DNA of 64,000 bases from Laburnicola sp. R22_1. Lineage: Eukaryota; Ascomycota; Dothideomycetes; Pleosporales; Didymosphaeriaceae. Below the pieces are notes generated by a model, which ran no database searches, was not told where the DNA came from, and worked only from the letters and a program-made list of their open reading frames with translations. Positions 10,597 to 23,116 of this stretch are shown here, in pieces. Numbering within the stretch: the stretch's first letter is position 1; every line of letters begins with the position of its first letter. A program made the translations under genes and the position numbers. The stretch lies in contig JACONQ010000020.1 of NCBI GenBank assembly GCA_014281115.1, forward strand, positions 1,667,299-1,731,298, read 5' to 3'.

Positions 10597-12960
10597 AGAA
10601 TTCATCTCGTCATCTGTATCTCTTCGCTCGTTACTATCGTCTAGGAATCTGAGTTAATATTATAAGTCCAGAAAGTGCGCGAGCAATACGTTGCTATCTG
10701 AATCTCTGTCGCGCAAATTTGTACTCACCGTGAAGGTGATTTGCCTGCACTTGTGGCCCCTAACCTTTATGTATGATGTCGGGGGCCATGGATCGGTAAA
10801 AGATTTACCCCCTGGCGTTACAACTCAACGTGGCGGCACATGAAGACCGATTGGAGTGGGCCCGTTAAAGGTGCGGCAGGTCGAAGTCGCCACTTCTAGG
10901 CTATGCAGTGTTTCTGAGGGAAGTAACAGTTTCTTCACGAGCAGTACGGTGCGGGGAGCAAGCTGAGTGCGCGTATGAGGTACATTTATGCTTTCGTGGG
11001 GCAAATGTCGGTGGGAATAATTCATGATGTGGAGTGGAGGCACGAAGGGCAAGTGCAAGGACACGTGTACTAATTGTGCAGGTCCCTTCGTTGCTACTCG
11101 CCTCCGATCCACGCTTTCTCAAGTCACTTCTAAGTTACCCACGTTGCAAACGCAGTTCTGTTCATAATAGACGGTTCGACACCCAGGGTGGGAATGCGGC
11201 CATTTGAGAATGACTGCTCTTTAGATATTTGTGGTGATGAGAATTATCTACTTGAGACTAGCGAGGCTTACTGTACGCCTGATTATCATAATCTGTAAAA
11301 GGTTAAGTCGACTATAAACGAATATGAATGAATGAACGAACGAACGAACGAATGAATGAATGAATCGACCTGATATTCTATGTACTGGACACCTCGAAAA
11401 GAGACATATTCAAACGCTTAGTTATTTAATTTTAACATTCCGATCTTCAATTCTGGAGAATGTCTATCTAAACGATGGCGGACATTCGAATTCAACGGTA
11501 CGTTTGTATGCTTCTTGACAGCGCTTCAAATGCCCGGTCTGGACAGTGACGTGGTTTCCTATCTACTCCGTGCTGAAGACACTAAGGATGCTCGTCGGCA
11601 GAGAGCGCGCGGGGTGGTCGATATTTAATTAAGTTCGGCCTATGTGTAAAGCACATGACGAAGTTGTCGGCGTTGGTCATCCCCGAAAAACGCAGGCTTA
11701 CCGGTAGTCAACGTCGACCGTTGGCGCAAGCTCCGTGGAACTGTCACTGCGTTGTCGAGATCTACTCAGTGCCCCACTACGAAGCATGAAGCATTGCACC
11801 AGCTAAATTGCGCTTATGTGCTTCTCTTGCTTTCAACCAGTCACAATTGTACCTATGAAGGCAACTGACACTGTGAGAGATTGTACGGGGGCTCTTATCA
11901 AATGGGGAACAGAAGTGGAAGGTAGTACAAAGTTAATCACATGTAAGCTTACCTACATGTGTATGTCCCAACGTTGGTGCATACACGCATGCGGGGGCCA
12001 TAATATCGCGCACCCGCATCAAGCCCAACTCGGAAATAAAGTATAGCTCGGAGACAAGGCGAGTCTATGACGCGGTTATGCTGCAGTGGGCCAACTCCCT
12101 GTTGTCCGCTGCCTCCTGCCGTTGTCCTAGGTCTGGTGCGGGGTTCTATTAGGCAGGTGGCACAGTTGCTTCATATCACCTAAAGAAGTTGGAGTGACGC
12201 GGATGCACCGGAAACACCTAATCAGAGGGTCTTGCCAAGACCGTGACCCGTGAGGGCTTCTCGTGTCTATAGTGTTACATGGCTGTATAGTGCAGACTCT
12301 TGGTAGATTCGCTGCGCGAAAGTATGAACAGGACACTTCGAACCAGGAAGGAAAGTAGAAGACTCCCTGCAACCCCTAACTGCTAAACAAAGAAGAAAGC
12401 TTCTTAGATGTCCAAGGGTTGAAATGTGCCGACGTACAGCACTATTCAAGATCATGAAACGTCATGCGGCTACTTAGCAATACCCTTAATCCGTTCTCCA
12501 CCCATGACAGTGTAGTCCTTTTGGACATATATTCGCTGTATATCACCTTTCGACAATTGATGCCCGGATTCACCAGGAACGAGGGATTTCATCGACAAGC
12601 TTTCGCCTTGGGTGTGTAGTCGATCGATCGAATCTATCGCGCGAGAGAATAGTTACCGCCAAGACGACGACCAGACTTACCCACGGCGAATTGCAGGAAG
12701 TAAAACGAGAAGGCGCTGGACTTGGTAGGTTTGGAGGCATCCCCACGCTTGCTCTTAAAGAAGATGGGACCTAAGATAGGTAGGCAGGCAGCATGACTGA
12801 CATGCAAGGCTTAATCGATCCCTAGATAATGGTGTTGATTGTAGTGACGGCTAAAATTTAGCATTAAGTGAAGATCGTGAAGATAGCAGGACTTACAAGA
12901 GAAGTCGTCACTTTGTGGAAGAGTTGGGGTCTTGCACTGCTTAACCTGCCATTATGCTAC
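10597..12960. other. Gene-free transition zone
   Basis: About 2.4 kb of ordinary base composition with no coding sequence I can support. Open frames here are under 100 codons and show no domain. The one structured feature is the tetranucleotide tract at 11,326-11,366. It may hold old gene or repeat debris no longer readable by eye. Confidence 0.5.
11326..11366. repeat. Tetranucleotide microsatellite (AATG/AACG)n
   Basis: About ten tandem four-base units, AATG at both edges and AACG in the middle, interchanging by a T/C difference. Confidence 0.85.
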
Positions 12961-12989
12961 CTCTATGTAGATTAGAAAAATCTACATAG

Positions 12990-13195
12990 ACTCAATATAG
13001 ATAATTTTTAGGGCTTAATATAGATAATTTTTAGGGCTTAATGTAAATTTTAAGCTTAATATAAAAACTAAGCTTAATGTTAAATATAGGCTTAATATTA
13101 AAAAACACCTTAATACTTAAACGTGGGCTTAATATTAAATATAGGCTTAATATTAAAGAATACCTTAATACTAAAACGTAGACTTAATATTAAAA
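12990..13195. repeat. Short degenerate tandem repeats at the composition boundary
   Basis: Two adjacent near-identical units of about 26 bp containing TTTTTAGGGCTTAATATAGA, followed by repeated variants of GGCTTAATATTAAA with related spacers. They lie just inside the start of the AT-rich block. Confidence 0.6.
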
Positions 13196-14771
13196 AACCC
13201 CTAACCTATATAATCTAGCAGATTAAGCTTAATCTACTCATATCTAGTTTAGTGGCTGCCTAGTAGAGTAGACGCTAGTAGCTTAATTTATCTTAGTAAC
13301 TACCTTAATCTACGTGCCTTATACCTACTATAGTGTAATAGCTATAGCTCTCTTTAATATATACCCTATATAAAAATATTCGCCTACTTTTTTTACACCT
13401 TTTAGTACCTAGTGTAGTCTTTTCTAATTATATTAGCTAGAAACTCTAACCCTAACTTTTAGCTTAGCGCCTGGCTACTAAGCCATAACCTAATTAGTAG
13501 ACTAGCAAATTTAAATTTTTTCACCTAGATAGCCACTCTATGCCGCCTACTATCGTAGTTGCTAATATAGAAATTAGAGTATAATAGATGACTATGGCTA
13601 AAGCCCTTTTAGAGTAGTTACTTTATTTAAGTATTTTTACTATCTAGAGGAGTATAAAGTTCTAATTTGCCTAGAGTATACTACTACTATTTTTTAGCTA
13701 AATATACACTTATAGAATTAGTATAAGATTTTAGTAAAGTAGAGATAAAGTATTCTTAGTACTATAAAAATCTAGTCTAGATCTCTACTATACTAGATAG
13801 AGTTACTAACTCTCTACCTAATAAACTTTCTTTTTTAATTTTAAAGCCGCCTACTCTAGGCTTTATATATTAGTATAAGAGTAACCACTCTATATAGTTT
13901 ATTACTACTAATCTTAATACTATAAAAAAGTATTTAAGAATCTTACACTAGGAGCCCTTTTAGTGTAGTAACTCTAAGAGTCTTTAGAAAGAAGAATAAG
14001 TATAGATTTTTTTACTCTAGCGTATACTATAAATACTTTCTAGTCTAGTTTTTTTTTATTTTTTTACTAGCCTACCTCTTTTTACTACTACTAGCTAGTA
14101 GGTAAAAAAGAGCACTAGTGTGCTTTTATAATAGTAAAATACTATTTAGCTAGTATATAATACTAGTAAGTAGGTTCTAGAGCTAGGTAGTATAGTAGAA
14201 ATAAACTAGACTAGCTAGTTTAAGCGCACTAGTTAGGTAAAGTATCTAGAAAACTATAATTTTCTTATTTTAGCTAATATAGCCAGACTCCCTAATATAA
14301 AGAAGTCTATCCTATAATAAGTAGTGTAGATGCTAGAGCTTATTATAGAGTATAATATTAAGGGACTAGCTACTTTTAAAAAAGAATTAAGGCGCTAGCT
14401 TAGAAGTGTAAAGCTTTAGAAAATAGACTAAAGACTTCTTAGCTAACTATAAAATTTAGAAACCTAGACCTATTATAGCTACTATATAGCTTATTTTATG
14501 TATTATCTCTTATATATTATCTAAGTAAAGAAGAATACTAGTAGTAGTAGTAGTAAAGATAATAACTTTAAGAAATTACTAGGATAAAATTAAACCCTAG
14601 GGCCTACTATAGATACCTACTAGCTATTTCTCTAAATAGAGAAGTAGAAAAGACTAGCTAGAGTGCTTTTTAAAGCTATAGAGGAGAATAAAAGTAAGAA
14701 GGTACTACTAGAGAAGAAAGTTAATAAGTCTCTACTAGCACTTCTAGAGTCTTTTATTCTTATTACTATAA
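13196..14771. other. AT-rich sequence, relics not identified
   Basis: RIP-type sequence without a readable frame. A weak plus-strand relic beginning MPPTIVVANIEIRV near 13,540 is suggestive of an old element, but I cannot assign it. Confidence 0.4.
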
Positions 14772-15505
14772 ATAACTATTAGTATATAACTATAATAAAT
14801 AACTATAATTATAATACCTTTTACACTATAAGCTTTTTTAAAAGATTTAATATTATTATATAGTTAAATAAGAAACCCTTTCTCCTACCTATTCTTAAGT
14901 AATACTTACGCAACTTCTCTTATCTTATCTTAGCTATAGCCTATATAGCTTCTAGCTATCTAATATTATTTAACTCTTTAATAAGCTTATTATTTATCTT
15001 ATTTAATATATTACTAAGCTAGTTATATATAATCTAGATATATAGAACCTAGGGTTTCTGGTTTTTACTTAGAAAGTTTATAGCCTTTTTAAACTTTTAG
15101 TGTATTAAGGTAATTAACCTAAAATATAACTATTCTAGGACTAATAGTTAAAGTTTCTTAAAGTCTTTAAAGTCTACCTCTATAGTGTTGCTATAAGCAA
15201 AAGTATTTAATCTTCTAGTTATCTTTATTATAATCTTCTTCTCTAGCTATATATTAATATTTGCCTAAAGCTATAGTACGCGCTTGCATATATTATATAT
15301 AAAGTTTTATCTTATTTAGATAGTTTAGATTATAGATAATTGCTTCTTTAGTAGTGTGTTACTCTATATTATAAGAAATTACTTAAATTATTATAGTAAC
15401 TAGTTAATTATAATACAAATAGTATAGAGCTACGCGCTAGTTAGTTTATAATAACTTTCTATAATAACTTTCTATAATAACTTTCTATAATAACTTTCTA
15501 TTAGG
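14772..15505. repeat. Left arm of a large inverted repeat
   Basis: About 730 bp that reappears as reverse complement at 19,571-20,365. Both arms share long near-identical runs, for example the block holding TAGCGCGTAGCTCTATACTA. The inner end of this arm carries four tandem 13-bp units (TATAATAACTTTC) where the right arm has eight of the complementary unit. Confidence 0.85.
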
Positions 15506-18500
15506 CTAGCAAATAGGTATAGGTTAGGTTAGGGTTAGATTCTCTTATATAAGACTCTAACTCTAACCTAATCTCTACCTATAGATTTTACACTAGTAAT
15601 AGGTATAGGTTAGATTAGAGTTATATAGACTATAGGTTAGATTAGGATTGTATAGACTAGATTATATTAGGTTTAATTAATTATATTTTTTATTAGCTGT
15701 ATATAATTTTATAGTTAATTACTATAAAAAATACTCTTATGATTATAGTAGCAATTATTATATTTACTTATTATAGTAAAAGTACAGGTTTACTGTTAAA
15801 TATATTTATTAAACCTAACTAAGGGCCTAGCTATTCTAAATCTAACTAAGCGCCTTACTATTTACCTAGTATCTATATACTTCTTATAGTATCTATTTGC
15901 TAGCTATATATTCTTAGCCTATATAGTAACCTATTTTATATAAATAGCATTAATATTAGTATCTTAAAGTATTAGTATTTATTTTATAATATGAGTAGAG
16001 TGTTATATAAAAGTAATTTTAAATATTCTAATTAGAAAAGCCTCTATTACCTTCTAGAAAGTAGCTAGCATAGTAGACTAGAAGCGCAGATCTTTCTTAT
16101 TATTATCTTACGCTATTTTCTTAATAAGGTAGCAGAATAGCATTTTTCTAATAAGGGGCTTAATACTCTTATAGTACTTTTTAATTTTCCTAAGCGTAAT
16201 AGCTATATATTATTAGAATATATATATAATAAATAGCTATAATAATAATATACTACTTAGCTTCTAGTAGTGGTTTTCTTTAGTATAGTAGATAGCATTT
16301 TGCAAGGCGTCTTTTGCGTAGCCTTAGTAGCTAGTAGCTTTTTCTTTTTTTCTTAAGTTTTACTAGTAACTAGTTTAGTATATCTAAATAGTCTAGTGCG
16401 TGCTATTATTTTAGAAATTAAGGTTATATAGTAGTTAAGGCTATAGAGTAATAAAAAGTTAGTTAGAAGGGTAGTAACGTAGAGTAGCTAAGTAGATAGT
16501 AAGATAAGTAAAGAAAATATACTAGTGTTAGTAGCGCCTTACTTATATGTATAGGCCCTTATAATTCCTTTTTAAAATAATAATAATACTTTTATTATTC
16601 TTATAATATTAACTATAGTTATTATATACTATTATTACATCCTATACTATAGTATCTATTAAGAAAAAGCCTTCTAATATCCTAAAGGACCTTCTAAGTA
16701 GCAGTCTATAAATTCTAGCAAATTTTAAGCGTAATAAGTAAAAGGATCTTACTAAGGTACCTAGTAATTACAGCCTTTTATTACACTATATATTAATATA
16801 AATAGGGCTTTATATCTAAAGATAAAAAGATTAGCACTATTCTTTTATATTATAAATAAAGTATCTTTTAGAAATATTATCCTACTAACTATAAAGTGTT
16901 ATTTAAAGGTGTACTTAGTAATAACATCTATAGTATTATATAAAGGTCTTATAATACACTCTATAGTAAAAAAAGGTACTAAACTTTACTAAATTAGCTA
17001 ATTAAGCTATATAATATTAGCATAAGAAAAAGCTTTATAGTAATAAAAACTACTAACTACTCTTTAAAGTGTAAAAGTATTAATAACTTATATAGTAAAA
17101 AGAACTTATATAGTTTTACTTTATAATTAAAAGAGTAGTGTATTATTATATTCTATTATTATATATTAGTTAATTAATAAGGAGTAGGCAACTAGTTAGA
17201 AACAAAAGTAATATCTATATATAAAAAGTAGGATAAAATTAAGAATAAAGTTAATATAAGAGTCTACTAAGTAGCTTTAGCTAAGCGTAGAATTATTACT
17301 AGTAAAGAGAAAGGCCCTCTTATACTATAAAGTTACGTAAGTAAATAAATCTTTAGTTATAGTAGTATATATAAAAAGCTCTTATATAATATATATAAGA
17401 TAGGCCTAAAAAAACTTAAGGCTAATAGCTTTAAAAGTAAAGCTAATAAAAAAGAGTAGAAGGACTTCTATAATAGCATAGGCAATATAGATCTAACTAC
17501 TAAGAAGCTAATAATAGTTACTAATAAGAAATAGTTATGAGTTTATTATACTTATTTATTATACGCTTTTGCTAATAATTATTAGTTGCTATAAGCCTAG
17601 TCCTTTTACTAACCTTATTAACTATAGTAAGAATAATATACTTAATAGTAATAAGACGTATATTAAAGAGAATAATAATAAAAAGTGTAAAAGAAAATTA
17701 ATAAAAAGAAGTTTAAAGCTTAATTCTAAAAGCTGCTAGAGAGGTATAATTCTAATATTATAAATAAGGATATAGATTTTAAGGGTTTCTTAGACTTTAG
17801 AAGCTTAAGTACTAAAGAGGATTTAAATAATAAGGGGGGCTTAGGTACTAAGAGGGTTTTAAATAATAATTAGCGTATAGAATAAGATAAGCTAGAGTTA
17901 TAGTTTTACTATAGCTAATTATTATAGCTAATAAGTATATACTAGTTGCTAAGAATACTACTTATAGTAGTATAGTACAAAGCTAATTACTACCTAAAAC
18001 TAACTCTATAATAAAAGGCTATATACTAGTTTAGATCTAAAACTAACTTATTATTAGTACGCTATATACTTAGTTAAACACTACTATGGATAATATTATA
18101 GATTTTAGTTTATTCTATTCTTTTTTTAAACTACTATTCTTTTAAATAACTATTTACCTAGGTAGTATATTTTTATTATACTAATATTTTTAAGTGCTAC
18201 ATAAAGTACTACATCTATTCTAGAAATTAATATATATCTCTATATTAATAAACTAGTTGCCTTACTACTAGATACTCTCCTTAAATATAAAATCCTAGCC
18301 CTATAGGCTAATAGATTAGAAAGTAAAATAATTTATCTTATCTAATATCTCCGTTTAAACTTTTAAAAGTTAAAAAAATGTTTGCTATATAGGACGGGTA
18401 GTAGTCTAATACTTAATAGACTAAAGATAAATAAACTTATAACCTACACTAGAAGTTTTATCTTTGCATAGGTATTATCTAGACTATATTTTAGAAGGTT

Positions 18501-19570
18501 ATAGAGTATCTCTTTAGTTATCTATATATATTCTATTTTAACTATAGCTATACACTATAATACCTAAGCGTTAACTCTACTAGTATCTAGCTAATTAATA
18601 CTAAGCATCTTGTTAACTATATAACGTTCTAAGTATATATATAATAAAATTAGCCTATTTATAAAAGAACCTTTACTTCTTAGTATATAAAAAAGTACAT
18701 AGCTATTTTATATTATATATACTTTTATAAGCATTTAAAACTAAACTTATATAGGTAGTAATTAATAATAACTAGTCCTTCTAAATAGTAGAGTAACTAT
18801 TCTTTTATTACGTTCTCTTTTTTCTTAGGCCTAACGATACAACAACTAGCTAATATAGATTCTGCTAGATATTCCTAAATAAACTTAATATTACTAAGGC
18901 AGCTATTCTTAGTAATATTAGTAGGGTAACGAAACTCTCTATCTCGCTTAACGCGTAGTCTATAGCTAATTACCTTAGCTTTCTAGCTATTAATAGTTAC
19001 TATATTAATAATACTTAGCAGCTTAAAAAGAAGCTACTTAACTTTATACTAATATATAGCAGTTATACTAGAGTGTTAATAGTATTAGAGGTGCTATAGG
19101 TCCTTAAGAATATAGGAACTATATAGAAGCTCTTAGCAATTATATATAATAATACCTAAGCGCGCTAAGCTCGCTTAGCTCGCTTATAACGCGCTAACCC
19201 CTTTTTATTAATACTATCTTAAAACGCTTTTCTGTGTTAACAATAGTAGAAGGGATAACTACTATTATTATAATATTTTTATTAGAAACCTCTTAGTCGT
19301 AAAAAAACTATATAATAATACTAATAATAATAGCAGTCTAGCTTAGAGCGTCTAGCACTAACTATTAGAGGAGAATATTACCAAGAACTAAAAAGCGAAT
19401 ATAATTTTATATCTTACTTATATTATTAACTTTATAGTTTAAGATATTATTTATTATCTTAAGTTTTTAGCGCCTATTAATTTTAACTCTAGAAGGACGC
19501 TATAGCGGCAATATATAAACAAAATCTAGACGTAGATATCTACCCTAAATACTCTTTATAAGGTATGTTA
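15506..19570. other. AT-rich sequence between the inverted arms
   Basis: About 4 kb of heavily mutated sequence. The segment right after the left arm (15,510-15,660) contains repeated GGTATAGGTTAGGTTAGGG-like motifs, resembling degenerate telomeric or subtelomeric repeats. I could not identify a protein relic, so the nature of the element bounded by the arms is open. Confidence 0.45.
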
Positions 19571-20365
19571 GCTATTATTATAGAAAGTTATTATAGAAAG
19601 TTATTATAGAAAGTTATTATAGAAAGTTATTATAGAAAGTTATTATAGAAAGTTATTATAGAAAGTTATTATAGAAAGTTATTATAAACTAACTAGCGCG
19701 TAGCTCTATACTATTTGTATTATAATTAACTAGTTACTATAATAATTTAAGTAATTTCTTATAATATAGAGTAACACACTACTAAAGAAGCAATTATCTA
19801 TAATCTAAACTATCTAAATAAGATAAAACTTTATATATAATATATGCAAGCGCGCACTATAGCTTTAGGCAAATATTAATATATAGCTAGAGAAGAAGAT
19901 TATAATAAAGATAGCTAGAAGATTAAATACTTTTGCTTATAGCAACACTATAGAGGTAGACTTTAAAGACTTTAAGAAACTTTAACTATTAGTCCTAGAA
20001 TAGTTATATTTTAGGTTAATTACCTTAATACACTAAAAGTTTAAAAAGGCTATAAACTTTCTAAGTAAAAACTAGAAACCCTAGATTCTATATATCTAGA
20101 TTATATATAACTAGCTTAGTAATATATTAAATAAGATAAATAATAAGCTTATTAAAGAGTTAAATAATATTAGATAGCTAGAAGCTATATAGGCTATAGC
20201 TAAGATAAGATAAGAGAAGTTGCGTAAGTATTACTTAAGAATAGGTAGGAGAAAGGGTTTCTTATTTAACTATATAATAATATTAAATCTTTTAAAAAAG
20301 CTTATAGTGTAAACGGTATTATAATTATAGTTATTTATTATAGTTATATACTAATAGTTATATAG
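19571..20365. repeat. Right arm of the large inverted repeat, with eight 13-bp tandem units
   Basis: Reverse complement of 14,772-15,505. It starts with eight perfect head-to-tail copies of TTATTATAGAAAG (19,576-19,679). The following sequence reads as a RIPed open frame in one phase (segments such as VDFKDFKKL and FKKAINFLSKN separated by TAG/TAA), so the repeat once held coding DNA of a type I do not recognise. That frame seems to continue beyond the arm. Confidence 0.8.
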
Positions 20366-22850
20366 AATAAAATATAGGAGATCTAGAATAAGTATATATA
20401 TTACTAATAGTTTCTAGAGTACCTTAACTAATATAATAGCCTAATAGCTAGAGACTCTACTCTAGTCTTAAATACTAACCTAAGATAGTTATAAGGTAGT
20501 AAATAGTTTTAAACGCCTTTTTGCTACCTAGTTTATAGTCTAGTAGTCTTTTTATCTTTAGTTAAAGTTTAGCTATGCTAGATATTAATTATTACTTAGG
20601 CCTAACTTAAATAGAAAGAAAAATATACCTAAGTACTTCTATAATTAAAAAGAATAATAGGTTTAATATACTAGTATAGTAGAAAGTTTATTAAATATCT
20701 TACTTCTAACTTATATAAATTATAAAGAATATACTAGTAATATGGATTTTATAAATAGGTATTAAGTGCGTTTTAAACACTAGTAAGGATATAATTAGGA
20801 ATTAAAGATATAATCCTACTACTTAAATAATTCACAAAATTATAATAGTTAAGTTTATAATAGCTAATAAGTAATTTATAAAATTATTAGATTCTAATGT
20901 AAAGAAGAATAATTTAAGAAATATAGCACTATGAGATAAGAGAAATAATTTATATAAGCTACTAGCTAATAAGAAGACTATTAAAACTATATAAGGTTCT
21001 AAGGTTTTAGATAGCAAGCTACTAACTTCTTCTTACTAAGGGCAGCTACTATAAAAGTAGTTAAGGCCTTAGTGCTACTATAGTATTAATAATAATAAAA
21101 TATAATAAATGTACGTATTAATAGCATAATAGCGTTAATTTTACTTTTACTTAAATCTTCTTTCTTATATACCTTTAAAAAGTAACTAAAGTAACTAAAG
21201 TTACTAATCTTATTACTATTAATTTTATATAATATAACTTACGCAACCCTAATAGGTATTGTAACCTAACCTATACGTAGGGTCTATATAACTCTAACCT
21301 AATCTTTACCTAGGGTCTATGAAACCCTAATCTAACTCTATACCTAAGCTAGATACCCCGAACCTATTTACTAGCCTAATCTAGTAGACTGCTTCTAACT
21401 CCCTATTATAAAAGATTCTTCTAAGGTATATTACTATTAAAGGTTAAATATCTTCTAAATACGTTTCTAATAGATTTACTTACACTTATTATTTTAAGAA
21501 TAGAATATAATAATTAGAAGCTCTCTCTATAGTTGCTTTATGTATTTATAGAATATATCTATTTAAAATATAGATAGCTTAAGTAGAATCTTTGCTATAT
21601 AGTTATAAAATAGACTATAATATTGTCTAATACTAAATTAATAAATTAACAACTATATAACTATTAAATAATAGAGAATACGTTCTAAATATATTCAGAA
21701 GTTATTTTACTATGTTAGGATCTTTATTTAGTATTTTCTACTAGAAGAGTGTTAATTTAATACTACTTCTATAAGAAAATTATATAAGCTCTTTCTTTTT
21801 AATAATTTAGTTAATCTAATCTTTATTTGCAAAAGTAACACTTAAGACTTGAATACTAAAGAGGCCTCTTAAGAATAAAAATGTAGCTAATTGTGGAGAA
21901 TTAATAAATTGCGCTATAATATATTAGAAACCTATTTTAAATATATTAAAATAAGCTTATAACTTATAAGGTGGGGTATTAATATTAGATAGAGAATATT
22001 TTTAATATGAGTTAGTTACTTTTCTCCTAGCAGAGAGGGAAAATATAGTTATATACTCTAAACAAGTTTAAAATAATATAAGAAGTGTTTTTAAAATCTA
22101 ATAGAATTAGAATATAAAAGATAATAGAATAGTCCCTACTATAGATAAATTTTCCCTAACCTTAAGGGTAATTAATGCCTTAAACATAATTAGAATATAT
22201 TTAAAATATATTCTAGTTATATACACTATATTTTTAAACTCCTATAAGTATAGGCTTAATAATATTACACTTCCTTTATATAATATATTTAGAAGACAAT
22301 CTATTTATAAAAAGAGATTATAAATACGTAATATCTAGTTTATTTAGTATAATCTAGAAGAAATAATCCTCCTAATAATAATTTTAATATGTACGATTAG
22401 TATAGTAAATAAACCACTTTTAGGTACTAGTAATAAACTAAATATATTAAAATAAGTTCTAATTATATTATAAATATATTTTAGGGAGTATATTAGTTTT
22501 TAAAACTGCTTTAAGATAGATAGATAACTAGCTCTTTTATAGGGTATTATAAGTCCCTCTTTTAAATTGCTTTAATATACTAATATATGCCCTATTAAGT
22601 ATAAATATATTTATAATATATTTAGAGTATATTCTAGTTTTTATCCTCTAACCTCTTTAATACTATGACTTTCTTTAGACTCTCTAACCTAAAGTTGTTT
22701 TATTTTACTATACAACTTTTTATTTACTTTATTATAAGAATAATTGCGTAATGTATTTAAAAGGTATTTATAGTGTTTTATACCTATAAAAAAGTAATTT
22801 ATTTTCTATACTATACTATTAAGAAAGGTAGATATTATATAATATTTCTT
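20366..22850. other. AT-rich sequence, nothing assigned
   Basis: RIP-type DNA. Around 21,240-21,350 there are several ACCCTAA/AACCTAACCT-like motifs similar to those near 15,510 but in the opposite orientation. No coding relic is recognised. Confidence 0.4.
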
Positions 22851-23116
22851 TAGGGAATAGAGATAGATAACTATAGCGTAGCAGCGCAAAAGCTATTTTA
22901 TTCCTCTCTTAAAGTTCTAAGTGGCCTCTTTCTAAAGAATTTACTTATAGAAGTCTTACGCTAAGACTACTAAGCTCGCTTAGTAGTTTAAACGCGCATT
23001 TCTATAACTACCTTTTTACGCGTTTTTATTACTAAGTAGGGGACTTTGCTTTTTTGTTATATTATTTAAGGTAAAAGCCTTTATTATGCTACTTCTAGGT
23101 AGTTAATTTAATATTA
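22851..23116 (+). mobile_element. SINE-like retroposon, full-length copy (266 bp)
   Basis: Flanked by a perfect 15-bp direct repeat TATATAATATTTCTT (22,836-22,850 and 23,117-23,131). Its left part (starting TAGGGAATAGAGATAGATAA) is shared only with the copy at 37.7-38.0 kb; its right part, from CTACCTTTTTACGCG to AGGTAGTTAATTTAA, is shared with all four copies. It is non-coding. The end ACGCCAC of other copies reads ATATTAT here, consistent with RIP. Confidence 0.7.

Noticed and set aside
10825..11122. Overlapping minus-strand frames of 73-95 codons
   Set aside because: Two competing frames in the same place, neither with recognisable motifs.
15449..15500. CRISPR-like regularly spaced short repeats
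   Set aside because: Units of 13 bp are strictly head to tail without spacers, and the genome is eukaryotic.
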